A stretch of DNA of 64,000 nt from DASWOJ01 sp964242415 (GTDB lineage: Bacteria; Pseudomonadota; Alphaproteobacteria; Acetobacterales; Acetobacteraceae), in contig CAXTAT010000018.1 of the NCBI GenBank assembly GCA_964242415.1, positions 41,294-105,293 on the forward strand, read 5' to 3'. Shown here in pieces: positions 42,800 to 51,421 of this stretch. The translations under genes and the position numbers were made by a program. Under the pieces are notes generated by a model that was given only the letters and a program-made list of their open reading frames with translations, had not been told where the DNA came from and searched no databases. Each line of letters starts with the position of its first letter. Position 1 is the stretch's first letter.

Positions 42800-44421
42800 C
42801 GCGCGGCGCCGATGCGGATGGCCGGCACGGAGGTCTCGGGCGTCGCCAGCAGGTGCAGGATGGGAAAGCCGTAGTTCACGACCGTCAGCGCCACCATCAG
42901 GCTGACCCATAGGCCGAACCCGTTCAGCGCCGCCGGCATCCGGTGCGGCGGGTGCGCGGCCACGCTGAACCGGTACTCGCCGGGCTGCACCCGCGCCGCC
43001 CGGTGCCCGCGCACCAGCACCGCCAGGAACAGCGCGCCCGACACCACCAGGATCGCGCCGCCCACGACGGACGCGATGACCGGCAGCGCCAGCGCCGCCA
43101 GCGCCGGGTCGGTGTAGTCATAGAATGCCATGCGCCGCGGCATCCCCAGGATGCCCACCCAGTGCCAGGGGAACGTCAGCACGATCATGCCGACGAACCA
43201 GGTCCAAAGCTGCGTCCGCATCAGCCCGGCATCGGCCAGCGCGCGGCCGGTCAGATGCGGCCATAGGTCATAGGCGATGGCGAAGTACATGATGACGATG
43301 GCGCCGCCGAAGATCAGGTGGAAGTGCCCGGTGATCCACTGCGTGTTGTGGATGCTGGCGTCGAGCTGGTAGCTCATGTTGACCAGCCCGCCCGCGCCGC
43401 CGAAGCCGAGCATGACGAACGAGAACGCCAGCGCCAGCATCATCGGGTTGCGCCACGGCAGTGCCGTCAGCCAGCCAAGCGCGCCCGTGCCGCCGCGCAG
43501 CCGCCCGGCGATCTCGACCGACGCGCAGATGGTGAACACCGTCAGCAGCGTCGGCAGCGTCACCAGTGCGGTGAACACCGAGTGGACGAACTTGAACCCG
43601 GCGCCCACCTGCGGGTCGGCGAACAGGTGGTGCACGCCGATGGGCATGGCCACCACCAGGAACAGCGCGAACGAGATGCGCGCCATGGGATCGCTGTACA
43701 GCCGCCCGCCGATCGCCCGCGGGATGATGGCGTAATAGGCGATGTAGGCCGGCATCAGCCAGAAATAGACGATGGCGTGCAGCGTCCAGGAGAACAGCAC
43801 CCGGGACAGCCCGGCGTCGATGGTGTCCGTCAGCCCCAGCGACGCCGGCAGGATCTGGAACAGCAGCTCGATGGCGGCCCCCACCGCCGTCCACGCCCAC
43901 AGCAGCGACCCCGCGACGTTGGCGAACATCGCCAGGGGCACCGGGGCGCCGGGGTTGCCGCGCTTCCAGGCGGCCAGGTTGACCACCATCAGCGCCACCC
44001 AGATCCACGATCCCACTACGACCAGCACGACGCCGATGTAGTAGAACGGGTTGCCGATCATCGGCGGGTAGAAGGTGTACAGCACCGACGCCAACCCGAG
44101 CGACACCGGCGCCATCGCCGTCACCGTGCCGACCAGCACCAGCGCGAACCCGGCCCACGCCCAGCGCCGCCCGATCAATGGCCGCTTCAGCGCGGCCTCG
44201 GTGATCGCGTAGCCGAAGCCCATCGCCACCAGGGTGGGGAACACGTACGCCATCGCCGTGCCGTGCGCGGTGACGGAGCGGTAGTACAGCTCCGGGTTGC
44301 CGATCCAGGCATGCAGCGGGCTGCGGACCACCATCTGCCACTCGCCCAGCAGCAGCGCGGCGCCGAAGCCCGCGAAGGCCAGCCAGAAGTGCGCGAGGAT
44401 CAGCCGGCTATTGGGCAGCAC
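42796..44421 (-). CDS. Heme-copper oxidase subunit I, ba3 (B-family) type
   Basis: Encodes 541 residues with at least 12 membrane segments. The low-spin heme His is in YYRSVTAHGTAMAYV, CuB ligands in SWTLHAIVYFW and IGVHHLFADP, and the heme a3 His in QWITGHFHLIFGG. The sequence lacks the bacterial A-type D-channel look and has no subunit III nearby, fitting the B-family (ba3-like) terminal oxidases that reduce O2 and pump protons with high oxygen affinity. The start is GTG at 44421, overlapping the subunit II end by 14 bases. Confidence 0.93.
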   Translation of the reverse strand: MLPNSRLILAHFWLAFAGFGAALLLGEWQMVVRSPLHAWIGNPELYYRSVTAHGTAMAYVFPTLVAMGFGYAITEAALKRPLIGRRWAWAGFALVLVGTVTAMAPVSLGLASVLYTFYPPMIGNPFYYIGVVLVVVGSWIWVALMVVNLAAWKRGNPGAPVPLAMFANVAGSLLWAWTAVGAAIELLFQILPASLGLTDTIDAGLSRVLFSWTLHAIVYFWLMPAYIAYYAIIPRAIGGRLYSDPMARISFALFLVVAMPIGVHHLFADPQVGAGFKFVHSVFTALVTLPTLLTVFTICASVEIAGRLRGGTGALGWLTALPWRNPMMLALAFSFVMLGFGGAGGLVNMSYQLDASIHNTQWITGHFHLIFGGAIVIMYFAIAYDLWPHLTGRALADAGLMRTQLWTWFVGMIVLTFPWHWVGILGMPRRMAFYDYTDPALAALALPVIASVVGGAILVVSGALFLAVLVRGHRAARVQPGEYRFSVAAHPPHRMPAALNGFGLWVSLMVALTVVNYGFPILHLLATPETSVPAIRIGAAR

Positions 44422-44956
44422 AGCTCAGCCTCGCCTGGCCCGCCGCGCGCCGCAGGAACGCCGCGCGCCCCATCACCTGCACCCGGCCCCACATGCCCTC
44501 GTGCCCGGTGCCGCAGAACTCGTGGCACGGCATGGTGCGCTCGCCCTCTCCGGTGAAGCGCGCGGTGATGACCGACACGTAGCCCGGCACCAGCATGGTG
44601 TTGACGTTGCTGCCCTGGATCAGGAAGCCGTGCACCACGTCCGCGCTGGTGGCGCGTATGGTGACGGGCGTGTCCGCCGGGACCACGATGCACTGCGGAG
44701 TGAAGGAATACTGCTGGCCGATGGCGCGCACGGTGACGCCGCCGTCCGGCTCCAGCGCGGTGCCCAGGTTGGCCTCGATGAACTCGCCCGCGATGTGCAG
44801 GGTGCGCGGGTCCGCCGTTTCCAGCCGGGCCTGCGGCATCACGGCCTGGTGGATGCCGGCATAGGCGGCCATGATGACGAGCAGAACAAGAATCGCCACC
44901 GACACCCCGGCCCACCGCCGCTCGGCCCGTGCGGCGGTGGCGGCGCTGTCCATCAT
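44408..44956 (-). CDS. Cytochrome c oxidase subunit II (CuA)
   Basis: Encodes 182 residues: one N-terminal membrane helix (about 16-38) and a periplasmic cupredoxin domain. The binuclear CuA site is complete: His in DVVHGFLIQG and CHEFCGTGHEGMWG with both Cys, His and Met. It receives electrons from cytochrome c and passes them to subunit I. The ATG at 44956 overlaps the stop of the small upstream membrane protein, and a second ATG follows at 44953. Confidence 0.93.
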   Translation of the reverse strand: MMDSAATAARAERRWAGVSVAILVLLVIMAAYAGIHQAVMPQARLETADPRTLHIAGEFIEANLGTALEPDGGVTVRAIGQQYSFTPQCIVVPADTPVTIRATSADVVHGFLIQGSNVNTMLVPGYVSVITARFTGEGERTMPCHEFCGTGHEGMWGRVQVMGRAAFLRRAAGQARLSCAAQ

Positions 44957-45141
44957 GGCGTCCCGCTGCGGGGCAGGAACACCAGCAGGTAGAATGCGAA
45001 CCACAGCCCGGTGACGACCGCCGTCGCCAGGCCGGCGAGCACCAGGGCGCCGCGCGGCCCGGCCCGCACGACGGCGTCCACCGCCACCTCGTCGTGCCCT
45101 TTGTCATCCCCGCCGATGGCGCCGGGTTCGGTATTGATCAT
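44953..45141 (-). CDS. Small single-helix protein of the oxidase operon
   Basis: Encodes 62 residues: a polar N-terminal half and one membrane helix (GALVLAGLATAVVTGLWFAF and onward). It overlaps the subunit II start by four bases and lies 8 bases after the tri-heme cytochrome gene, so it belongs to the operon. B-family oxidases often have such a single-helix accessory subunit; the assignment here rests on position and size. Confidence 0.75.
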   Translation of the reverse strand: MINTEPGAIGGDDKGHDEVAVDAVVRAGPRGALVLAGLATAVVTGLWFAFYLLVFLPRSGTP

Positions 45142-45149
45142 GCTGCCCC

Positions 45150-46406
45150 TTATTCCAGCGGCGCGGCGCGCAGCTCGTTGGCCTGCCGGGTGGAGACCGC
45201 CGCCCCGTGGTTGCCCCAGGCCGCGCGGACGTAGGTCACCACCGCAGCCACCTCGTCGTCCGACAGGGACTGCGCGAAGGGCGGCATCCCGTACGGCATC
45301 GGGTTGCCGGCCGTGCCCGGCGGGTAGCCGCCGTTCAGCACCATGCGGATCGGGTTCACGGCCGAGTCCATCTGGATCGACTGGTTGCCGGCCAGCAGCG
45401 GATAATGCGGCGGCGCCCCAAGCCCCTGCGCGCCGTGGCAGGCGACGCACTGCGCCTCATAGACGCCCCGCCCCAGGCTCATCAGCAGGCTGCCCTCCTG
45501 GGCAGGGACCGTGCGGGCCTGCGGGGCAGGCGGGCTGCCGGCGGCGAGGTCCTTGAGATACAGCGACATGGCGCGCGTGTCGGCGCCGGTCATGTGCTGC
45601 AGGCTGTCGTACACCACCTCCGCCATCGGCCCGTACACGGCGCCGCGGTGCGACACGCCGGTCCGCAGCAGGTCGCTGATGTCGGTGATGCTCCAGTCGC
45701 CGAGGCCGGACTCGCGGTTGGAGGTCAGCGACGGGGCATACCAGTCCTGCATCGGGATCAGCCCGCCTTGGAAGGCCGCGGACTCCGAGCTGCCGCCCAG
45801 CGCGTTGATCGCCGTGTGGCACATCGAGCAGTGGCCCAGGCCCTGCACGAGGTAGGCGCCGCGGTTCCACTCGGCAGACTTCACCGGGTCGGGCTGGTAG
45901 GTGCCCTCCTGGAAGTACAGCGTCCGCCAGCCGAGGATCAGGGCGCGGTTGTTGTAGGGGAACCGCAGGTCGTGCGGCCTGTTGGCGGCCTGCACCGGCT
46001 GCACCGATTGCAGGTAGGCGAAGATCGCGTCCGAGTCCTCGCGCGTGACCTTGGTGTAGGCGCCGAACGGCATGGCGGGATACAGCAGCCCGCCGTCGGG
46101 GGACCGCCCGGTGTGCATCATGCCGTAGAACGCCTCGGCCGACCACTTGCCGATGCCCGTTTCGGGGTCGGGCGTGATGTTGGACGTGAACAGCGTGCCG
46201 AAGGGCGTCGGCATGGCCCGGCCGCCGGCGAACAGCTTGCCGCCGGGCTGGGTGTGGCAGGCGATGCAGTCGCCAGCCTGCGCCAGGTACAAGCCCCGCT
46301 CGATGGCGGTGGCCGGCTGCGCCTGCGCTGTCCCACAACCTGCTGCGGCCAGTGCTGGGGCGACCAGCACACCGGCCAGGGCCGCGGCGCGCCAGGGTCC
46401 GGTCAT
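45150..46406 (-). CDS. Tri-heme cytochrome c, alcohol dehydrogenase subunit II-like
   Basis: Encodes 418 residues with a signal sequence carrying a Cys at the end (ALAAAGCG), possibly a lipoprotein. Three heme motifs are present, CIACH (47-51), CSMCH (193-197) and CVACH (320-324), in the layout of the membrane-bound alcohol or gluconate dehydrogenase cytochrome subunits of acetic acid bacteria. Also typical are GGRAMPTPFGTLFTSNITPD and WYAPSLTSNRESGLGDWS. No dehydrogenase large subunit is next to it. Here it probably feeds electrons to the oxidase. It overlaps the upstream cytochrome gene by ATGA. Confidence 0.92.
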   Translation of the reverse strand: MTGPWRAAALAGVLVAPALAAAGCGTAQAQPATAIERGLYLAQAGDCIACHTQPGGKLFAGGRAMPTPFGTLFTSNITPDPETGIGKWSAEAFYGMMHTGRSPDGGLLYPAMPFGAYTKVTREDSDAIFAYLQSVQPVQAANRPHDLRFPYNNRALILGWRTLYFQEGTYQPDPVKSAEWNRGAYLVQGLGHCSMCHTAINALGGSSESAAFQGGLIPMQDWYAPSLTSNRESGLGDWSITDISDLLRTGVSHRGAVYGPMAEVVYDSLQHMTGADTRAMSLYLKDLAAGSPPAPQARTVPAQEGSLLMSLGRGVYEAQCVACHGAQGLGAPPHYPLLAGNQSIQMDSAVNPIRMVLNGGYPPGTAGNPMPYGMPPFAQSLSDDEVAAVVTYVRAAWGNHGAAVSTRQANELRAAPLE

Positions 46407-47149
46407 GGCACGCTGCCGCAGTGGAGCGGCATGGCGAGCGACCCGCGCGCCGCCGGCTCCGGATCGGGGGGGCTGGGCAGGGCGGAAAGCCAGGCGGCCA
46501 CGGCGGTCACGTCGGCCTCGGTCAGCCGCCCAGCCACGGCCTGCATGCAGTCCGGCGCCGCGGCGGTGCGCGTGCCGTAGCGCCAGGCGCCAAGCTGCGC
46601 GCTGATGTAGTTGGGCCGCAGCCCGAGCAGGCCCGGGACCGCCGGCTCCATGCCGGTGAAGCCCTGCCCGGGGCAGCCGGCGCAGGCCGGAATGCCCCGG
46701 GCAGGGTCGCCCCCGGTCACCAGCAGGTGCCCCCGGGCCATCACCGCCTCGCTGGCAACCGCGATGGCGGGCGGCGGCAGCGGCGGGCGCTGCGCGGCGA
46801 AGTGGTCCGCTATCGCATGGAGGTACGGGTCTGGCAGATATTCCAGCAGGTAGTTCATCGGCGGGTAACGGCGCCGGCCATCGCGGAAGGCGACAAGCTG
46901 GTTGAACAGGTAGCCGGCCGGCTTGCCGGCGAGGCGGGGGAAGGCGTCGCCGCCCATTCCCGGCGCCTGCACGCCCGGACCCTGGGCAGCCAGACCCTGG
47001 ATGCCTTGGCCTTGGGCGCCATGGCACGGGGCGCACGCCAGCACATGGGCAGCCAGCGCATCAGGCGCGTGGTCGGCCGGCTGCGCCGATGCCGGGTGAG
47101 CCAGCAGCATGAGGACCAAAAGAGGCAGCACGTCTTGCAGACGGCGCAT
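46403..47149 (-). CDS. Cytochrome c, two domains, second heme motif degenerate
   Basis: Encodes 248 residues with a signal peptide (ending HPASAQ). The first domain has a normal heme site CAPCH (39-43). The second has CAGCP (156-160): the axial His is replaced by Pro although the rest (GQGFTGMEPAVPGLLGL) is conserved, so the second heme is probably not bound normally. The paired c4-like domains suggest an electron carrier for the downstream oxidase. GGAGG lies 8 bases before the ATG at 47149. This is the first gene of the six-gene operon, preceded by the GTACG palindrome. Confidence 0.87.
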   Translation of the reverse strand: MRRLQDVLPLLVLMLLAHPASAQPADHAPDALAAHVLACAPCHGAQGQGIQGLAAQGPGVQAPGMGGDAFPRLAGKPAGYLFNQLVAFRDGRRRYPPMNYLLEYLPDPYLHAIADHFAAQRPPLPPPAIAVASEAVMARGHLLVTGGDPARGIPACAGCPGQGFTGMEPAVPGLLGLRPNYISAQLGAWRYGTRTAAAPDCMQAVAGRLTEADVTAVAAWLSALPSPPDPEPAARGSLAMPLHCGSVP

Positions 47150-47170
47150 CGTGTCAACCTCCGAAGGCCG

Positions 47171-47184
47171 GTACGAGAACGTAC
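47171..47184. promoter_or_regulatory. GTACG-N4-CGTAC palindrome before the oxidase operon
   Basis: The inverted repeat GTACG-agaa-CGTAC lies 21 bases ahead of the first start codon of the oxidase operon. The same arms and spacing are found at 17953-17966. The 5-4-5 form resembles operators of CRP/FNR-type dimers but the sequence is not one I know. Confidence 0.45.
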
Positions 47185-47364
47185 GAAGAGCGACAGTCAA
47201 GGGCGTAGGCCGGATGCGCGCCAGGCTCGGGAACTACCTAGAGGGTCCGTTTGGGGCCGCAGCCATCGCAGCCCCGCGGCAGGTGGGCTCATGGCAGGCG
47301 GGACGTGCTGCCCAGGCCGCAGCACGGGCTGCGCCGGCCGCCGCCGACGATGCCGGATGGGACG

Positions 47365-47583
47365 CTATCGCAGGCCGGTGACGACGCTGCGCGACGGCGG
47401 GTCGCTTGCGGGGAAGCTGTCTTCCTCCTCGACATCGACAAGCAGCTCGGCCGCGGCGTGCTCGTCGTCGCTGGCGCGTTGCCAGTGCCGGTCAGCCTGG
47501 CCAGCGGGGCAGCCATCGCGCTGCCATAGGGCGTAGGCGCGCTCGCGGATGCGCTGCGTCTGATCGGGAAGCGGTTCGGGCAT
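47365..47583 (-). CDS. DUF2934 small protein
   Basis: Encodes 72 residues. The N-terminal half has the DUF2934 pattern, RIRERAYALWQRDGCPAGQ followed by ADRHWQRA, and the C-terminal half is acidic (LLVDVEEEDSFPASDPP). The ATG at 47583 begins MPEPLPDQ. Function unknown; family members are common near stress-related genes of soil and plant-associated proteobacteria, as here. Confidence 0.8.
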   Translation of the reverse strand: MPEPLPDQTQRIRERAYALWQRDGCPAGQADRHWQRASDDEHAAAELLVDVEEEDSFPASDPPSRSVVTGLR

Positions 47584-47655
47584 CACGGGTTCCTGGATGG
47601 GGAGAGGCGGCGGCGTGACATGGCAGATGCCCCTCCGCACGCCCGCAACGGAAGC

Positions 47656-47763
47656 ATCGGAAACTACGCATGGCCCGGCAGGCGCCATGCCTGCGCTGCT
47701 GCGCTGATGTTGGGCGGCCTGCTGTCCCCCGGGAACGCCGGATGGGTATTTTCCGAGCCTGCC
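47656..47763. repeat. Degenerate copy of the CGGAAACTAC palindromic element
   Basis: The left arm CGGAAACTACGCATGGC and right arm (reverse complement CGGAAAATACCCATCCG) are imperfect inverted repeats about 100 bases apart, similar in sequence and span to the clean element at 51088-51185. A solitary arm (CAGGCTCGGGAACTACCTA) lies at 47222-47240. Confidence 0.5.
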
Positions 47764-47870
47764 CCCAGCAAGGGCGCCCTCCGATAACCAGACTGCACCA
47801 GACGAACGCCCGGCCCAGCCGCGCAGCCAGGTGCGCCGACACGAGCAGCCAACCAGACCAGGAGATCTCC

Positions 47871-48521
47871 ATGTCCCAAGACACCCAACTGCAACAGGCC
47901 GTGCTCGACGCGCTGGAGTGGGAGCCGAGCGTCAACCCGGCCCACATCGGCGTCACCGCCAACGCCGGCGTGGTCACGCTGACCGGCCACGTCGAGGACT
48001 ACCTGCAGAAGCATGCGGCCGAAACGGCGGCGGGCCGGGTCAAGGGCGTGAGGGCCGTCGCGGAGGAGCTGCTGGTCAGGCTGCCCTACGACGCCAGGCG
48101 CGGCGACGAGGAAATCGCCGCCGCCGCCGTGGCTCGCCTGGGCTGGGACGTCGCCATCCCGCGTGACGCCGTGCATGTCCGCGTCGAGCAGGGCTGGGTC
48201 ACCCTGACCGGCGAGGTCGATTGGTGGTTCCAAGGCCAGGCCGCCCAGCATGCCATCCAGCACATGCTGGGCGTGGTCGGGGTGTCGAACGCGACGACGA
48301 TCAAGCCGAGCGTGGACACGGAGTCGCTCAGCGACGACATCACCCACGCGCTGCACCGCTCCTGGTTCTTCGATCCCAAGGCGGTCCAGGTCACCGCCGA
48401 GCACGGGCGGGTGCGCCTGACCGGCACCGTGCACTCGCAGCACGACCGCCAGGTCGCAGCCGAGACGGCCTGGGCCGCACAGGGGGCGACCGACGTGCAG
48501 AACCTGATCACCGTCGATTGA
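47871..48521 (+). CDS. Triple BON-domain protein
   Basis: Encodes 216 residues without a signal peptide. Three BON domains follow one another (about 5-70, 78-145, 148-216), each with the VTLTGxV core: GVVTLTGHVEDYLQK, GWVTLTGEVDWWFQG and GRVRLTGTVHSQHDR. BON domains bind phospholipids or hydrophobic ligands; this cytoplasmic triple form occurs in stress-related loci. GGAG precedes the ATG at 47871. Functional partners are not evident; nearby genes also look stress-related. Confidence 0.88.
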   Translation: MSQDTQLQQAVLDALEWEPSVNPAHIGVTANAGVVTLTGHVEDYLQKHAAETAAGRVKGVRAVAEELLVRLPYDARRGDEEIAAAAVARLGWDVAIPRDAVHVRVEQGWVTLTGEVDWWFQGQAAQHAIQHMLGVVGVSNATTIKPSVDTESLSDDITHALHRSWFFDPKAVQVTAEHGRVRLTGTVHSQHDRQVAAETAWAAQGATDVQNLITVD

Positions 48522-48707
48522 CAGCGGGCGCCTGAAAGCGGGCGCCAGATAGCCGTGCAGGCCCATCGCCATCGAGGCGGCGGGCCATTGCGCCCCGTTC
48601 AACGTGCAGCGGTTTCAGTGACGGATGGCGCTGCCCAGAGGCGGCAGCGTCGCCCGCAACCCCGACAGGACGGCGGCCGATGGCGGCCCTCCAGGAGCAT
48701 CGTCATC

Positions 48708-49079
48708 ATGCCAGGCTCGTCCCGCCTTGTTCTAGCGGCACTGATCTTGCTCGGAACCGGCGCCAGCGCACGCGCGCAGATGACCGGCTTTGCCGGGTTC
48801 TTCGGCGACCAGGGGCCGTTCCTGGACCGGGCCGACCTGGTGCAGGCCGACAACGCCGCCCGCCGGCTGCTGCGCCCACGCCCGGCGGCGGTCGGCGCGT
48901 CCGAGACCTGGGCCGAGCCGTCGTCGGGCGACAGCGGCACGCTGACCGTGCAGCGCGCCTACCAGAGCCACGGGCGCGACTGCCGGGAAGTGCAGTGGCA
49001 CGACGTGTTCAAGTCCGGCGCCGACCGGAGCGTCCTCCTGCAAACCTGCCTCGTCGCGGGCCGGTGGCGGCTGGTGTAG
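48708..49079 (+). CDS. Small secreted surface-antigen-like protein
   Basis: Encodes 123 residues: a signal peptide (ending GASARAQ) and a domain with two cysteines containing ASETWAEPSSGDSGTLTVQR and RDCREVQWHDVF, ending LVAGRWRLV. The C-terminal part (SGxxGxxxVxR, CREV, LVxGxW) resembles the 17-kDa surface antigen / RT0821-type group of outer-membrane-associated proteins. AGGAG lies before the ATG at 48708. Function unknown. Confidence 0.75.
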   Translation: MPGSSRLVLAALILLGTGASARAQMTGFAGFFGDQGPFLDRADLVQADNAARRLLRPRPAAVGASETWAEPSSGDSGTLTVQRAYQSHGRDCREVQWHDVFKSGADRSVLLQTCLVAGRWRLV

Positions 49080-49122
49080 CTAGGCCGCCGTCAGGGCACC
49101 CTGCTCTCAGGGCGCTCTGCTG

Positions 49123-50106
49123 TCAGGGAACGAGGACCGCGGCGCCCTCGAACCGTCCGGCGCGCAGGTCGGCCAGCGCCTGGTTGGCCTGGGCGAGCGG
49201 GTAGCGCGTGACCTGGATGGTGATGCCCATGTCTGGCACCAGGCGGAGGAAGTCGAGGCCGTCCTGCCGGGTCAGGTTGGCGACCGACAGGAGCTGCCGC
49301 TCCTCCCATAGCAGCCTGTAGGGGAAGCCGGGGATGTCCGACATATGGATGCCCGCGCAAACCACGCGGCCCCCCTTGCGAACGGCCTGCAGCGCCGCCG
49401 GCACCAGGTCGCCCACGGTTGCGAAGATGATCGCCGCATCGAGCGGCTGCGGCGGCGCCTCGTCCGAGCCGCCGGCCCAGGCCGCGCCGAGGCTGCGGGC
49501 GAACGCCTGGGTGGCCAGGTCGCCCGGCCGGGTGAAGGCATAGACCGACCGGCCCTGCCAGCGCGCGACCTGGGCGATGATGTGGGCCGCCGCACCGAAG
49601 CCATACAGGCCCAGCGCCTTGCCCGGCCCGGCGATGCCCAGCGAGCGCCAGCCGATCAGCCCGGCGCACAGCAGCGGGGCCAGCGCCGCATCGTCGCCCG
49701 CCTCGCCCAGCGGGAACGCGAAACGCGCATCGGCGACCGTGGCCGTCGCGAAGCCGCCGTCGCGCGTGAACCCGGTGAACTCCGGGTGGTCGCACAGGTT
49801 CTCCCGCTGCTCCCGGCAATACGGGCAGGCGCCGCAGGTGTGGCCGAGCCAGGGAATGCCGACCCGCTCGCCCAGGCGCAAGCCCTCGACGCCGGAGCCC
49901 ACGGCGTCGATGCGTCCGACGATCTCGTGGCCGGGGATGATCGGCAGCACCGGGTTGGGCAGCTCGCCATCGACGACGTGCAGGTCGGTGCGGCACACCC
50001 CGCAGGCGGCGACCTTGACCCGAATCATGCCCCGCCCCGGCGCCCGGTCGGGCAGCTCGGTCCACTCCAGCGCGCCGCCGAGGCGCCGCAACACCATCGC
50101 CTGCAT
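49123..50106 (-). CDS. Zinc-dependent alcohol dehydrogenase
   Basis: Encodes 327 residues of the medium-chain dehydrogenase family. The catalytic zinc Cys is in ACGVCRTDLH, with His-Glu in PGHEIVGRI. Structural zinc cysteines are in CGACPYCREQRENLC. The NAD domain begins LGLYGFGAAAHII, which lacks the usual GxGxxG pattern (it reads GFGAAA). Similar to the AdhA/YahK-like group acting on simple alcohols. The upstream universal stress gene ends 18 bases before it, so they are probably co-transcribed. Confidence 0.9.
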   Translation of the reverse strand: MQAMVLRRLGGALEWTELPDRAPGRGMIRVKVAACGVCRTDLHVVDGELPNPVLPIIPGHEIVGRIDAVGSGVEGLRLGERVGIPWLGHTCGACPYCREQRENLCDHPEFTGFTRDGGFATATVADARFAFPLGEAGDDAALAPLLCAGLIGWRSLGIAGPGKALGLYGFGAAAHIIAQVARWQGRSVYAFTRPGDLATQAFARSLGAAWAGGSDEAPPQPLDAAIIFATVGDLVPAALQAVRKGGRVVCAGIHMSDIPGFPYRLLWEERQLLSVANLTRQDGLDFLRLVPDMGITIQVTRYPLAQANQALADLRAGRFEGAAVLVP

Positions 50107-50124
50107 CGTGCTGCGCCGTCGCGC

Positions 50125-50952
50125 CTAGTGCGACAGCAGCGAGCAGCGGCCGCTGTGCAGCAACAGGCTGCGCGTCACGCCGCCCAGCGCCCACTCGCGC
50201 ACGCGGCTGTGCCCATAGGCGCCAGCGACGACAAGATCCGCGTCCCGCCTCTCCGCGATGAAGTCGAGCTGCGTCGAATTATCGCCTTCCTGGGTGGCTG
50301 CGAGACCTTCTGCGGCAATGCCATGCCGGCCCAGCCAGCTTACGACGTCCGCAACGCGCGTGCGGGCGGCGGCGAGGTCATCCTCGGCGGCGACCTCGAC
50401 GACGCTGACGTGCGCGACCTTCTTGAGCAGCGGCAGGGCGTCGGCGACCGTGCGCCGGGTCTCGCGCGTGTCCTTCCAGGCGATCATGGCATGCTGCAGC
50501 CGCGGCGCGCTGGCCCCTTGCGGCACGATAAGGACGGGCCGGCCGACCTGCATCACGACCTCGCCAAGGTCTACGCGGCGCCCGATGTCAAGCGTGCCGG
50601 CAGTGGCCGCACTCGCGACGACCAGGTCGGCGCAGCGTGCCTCGCTGGCCACCCACTCCGAGGTGGAGGCGAGCGTCACCGCCGAGCGCCACTCCAAGGC
50701 ATTGGTCCTCTCACGGAAGGCGGCGCGGAACTCTGCCTCGGCCTGCTGGATTTCCCGGTCCTTCTCCTCGCGATCCCGTTCGAAGAGGCCGCCACCCATC
50801 CAGCCCTCGCTATAGACGAGCTGGACTGGCCTGCAGACCGCAACGCCAACCACGCCAGCCTGGAACCGTTCAGCCAGCTCTCGCACGGCAAGCAGCGAGT
50901 TGGTGTTCGGACGCCCAAGCTGGAGATGCACCATCAAGGTCGCACAGGTCAT
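50125..50952 (-). CDS. Universal stress protein with two Usp domains
   Basis: Encodes 275 residues with two tandem Usp folds. The first starts TLMVHLQLGRPNTNSLL and includes ADLVVASAATAG. The second has HAMIAWKDTRETRRTVADAL and ADLVVAGAYGHSRVREWALGG, the latter being the conserved nucleotide/phosphate loop. AGGAG precedes the ATG at 50952. The linkage with an alcohol dehydrogenase suggests induction under low oxygen or starvation, which is inference. Confidence 0.9.
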   Translation of the reverse strand: MTCATLMVHLQLGRPNTNSLLAVRELAERFQAGVVGVAVCRPVQLVYSEGWMGGGLFERDREEKDREIQQAEAEFRAAFRERTNALEWRSAVTLASTSEWVASEARCADLVVASAATAGTLDIGRRVDLGEVVMQVGRPVLIVPQGASAPRLQHAMIAWKDTRETRRTVADALPLLKKVAHVSVVEVAAEDDLAAARTRVADVVSWLGRHGIAAEGLAATQEGDNSTQLDFIAERRDADLVVAGAYGHSRVREWALGGVTRSLLLHSGRCSLLSH

Positions 50953-51087
50953 TCTGAAGCTCCTGCAAGGGGGCGGCTTGGCCAGTCCGCAACTCTGGCC
51001 TACGGAACGCAAGCCTCTGGTCGGGCAGCAGCCCGTCGTCCGCATTTCGGCCGGCTGCATGCGGTATGCCCGTCGCCGGGATCGCCA

Positions 51088-51185
51088 GGCAGGCTCGGAA
51101 ACTACCTATTCGCACCCTCTGCGCCGTTCCCACGCTGGCGCAACACGCGCAGCAGCCGCCGCACTGCGTAGTTTCCGAGCCTGCC
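51088..51185. repeat. 98-bp element with 18-bp perfect terminal inverted repeats
   Basis: The end GGCAGGCTCGGAAACTAC (51088-51105) is exactly repeated in inverse orientation at 51168-51185. The centre has no coding character. Related arms occur at 47222-47240 and 47656-47763. The element lies in the 469-base gap between the divergent universal stress and ATPase genes. The rest of that gap shows nothing I can identify. Confidence 0.85.
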
Positions 51186-51421
51186 GCCAAGAACCCGATG
51201 TCAGGTAACGCTTCCACCCCACGGCGCATGGGCCGCAACGGGCACCGGCCCGTGTCATGGCCGGCGGGCCATGCGGGCCTGGCTCCGGGTCTGCCTACGG
51301 CCGATGCCTCCCCATCGGCCGGCAAGCTGGATTGGACCTGAGCATGATGCGTCGTTCCCTCGTCCTCGCTGATCCGCTGCCGGATGCCAGCCGCGTCGAT
51401 GCCCTGCCAGGCTGAGCCACC

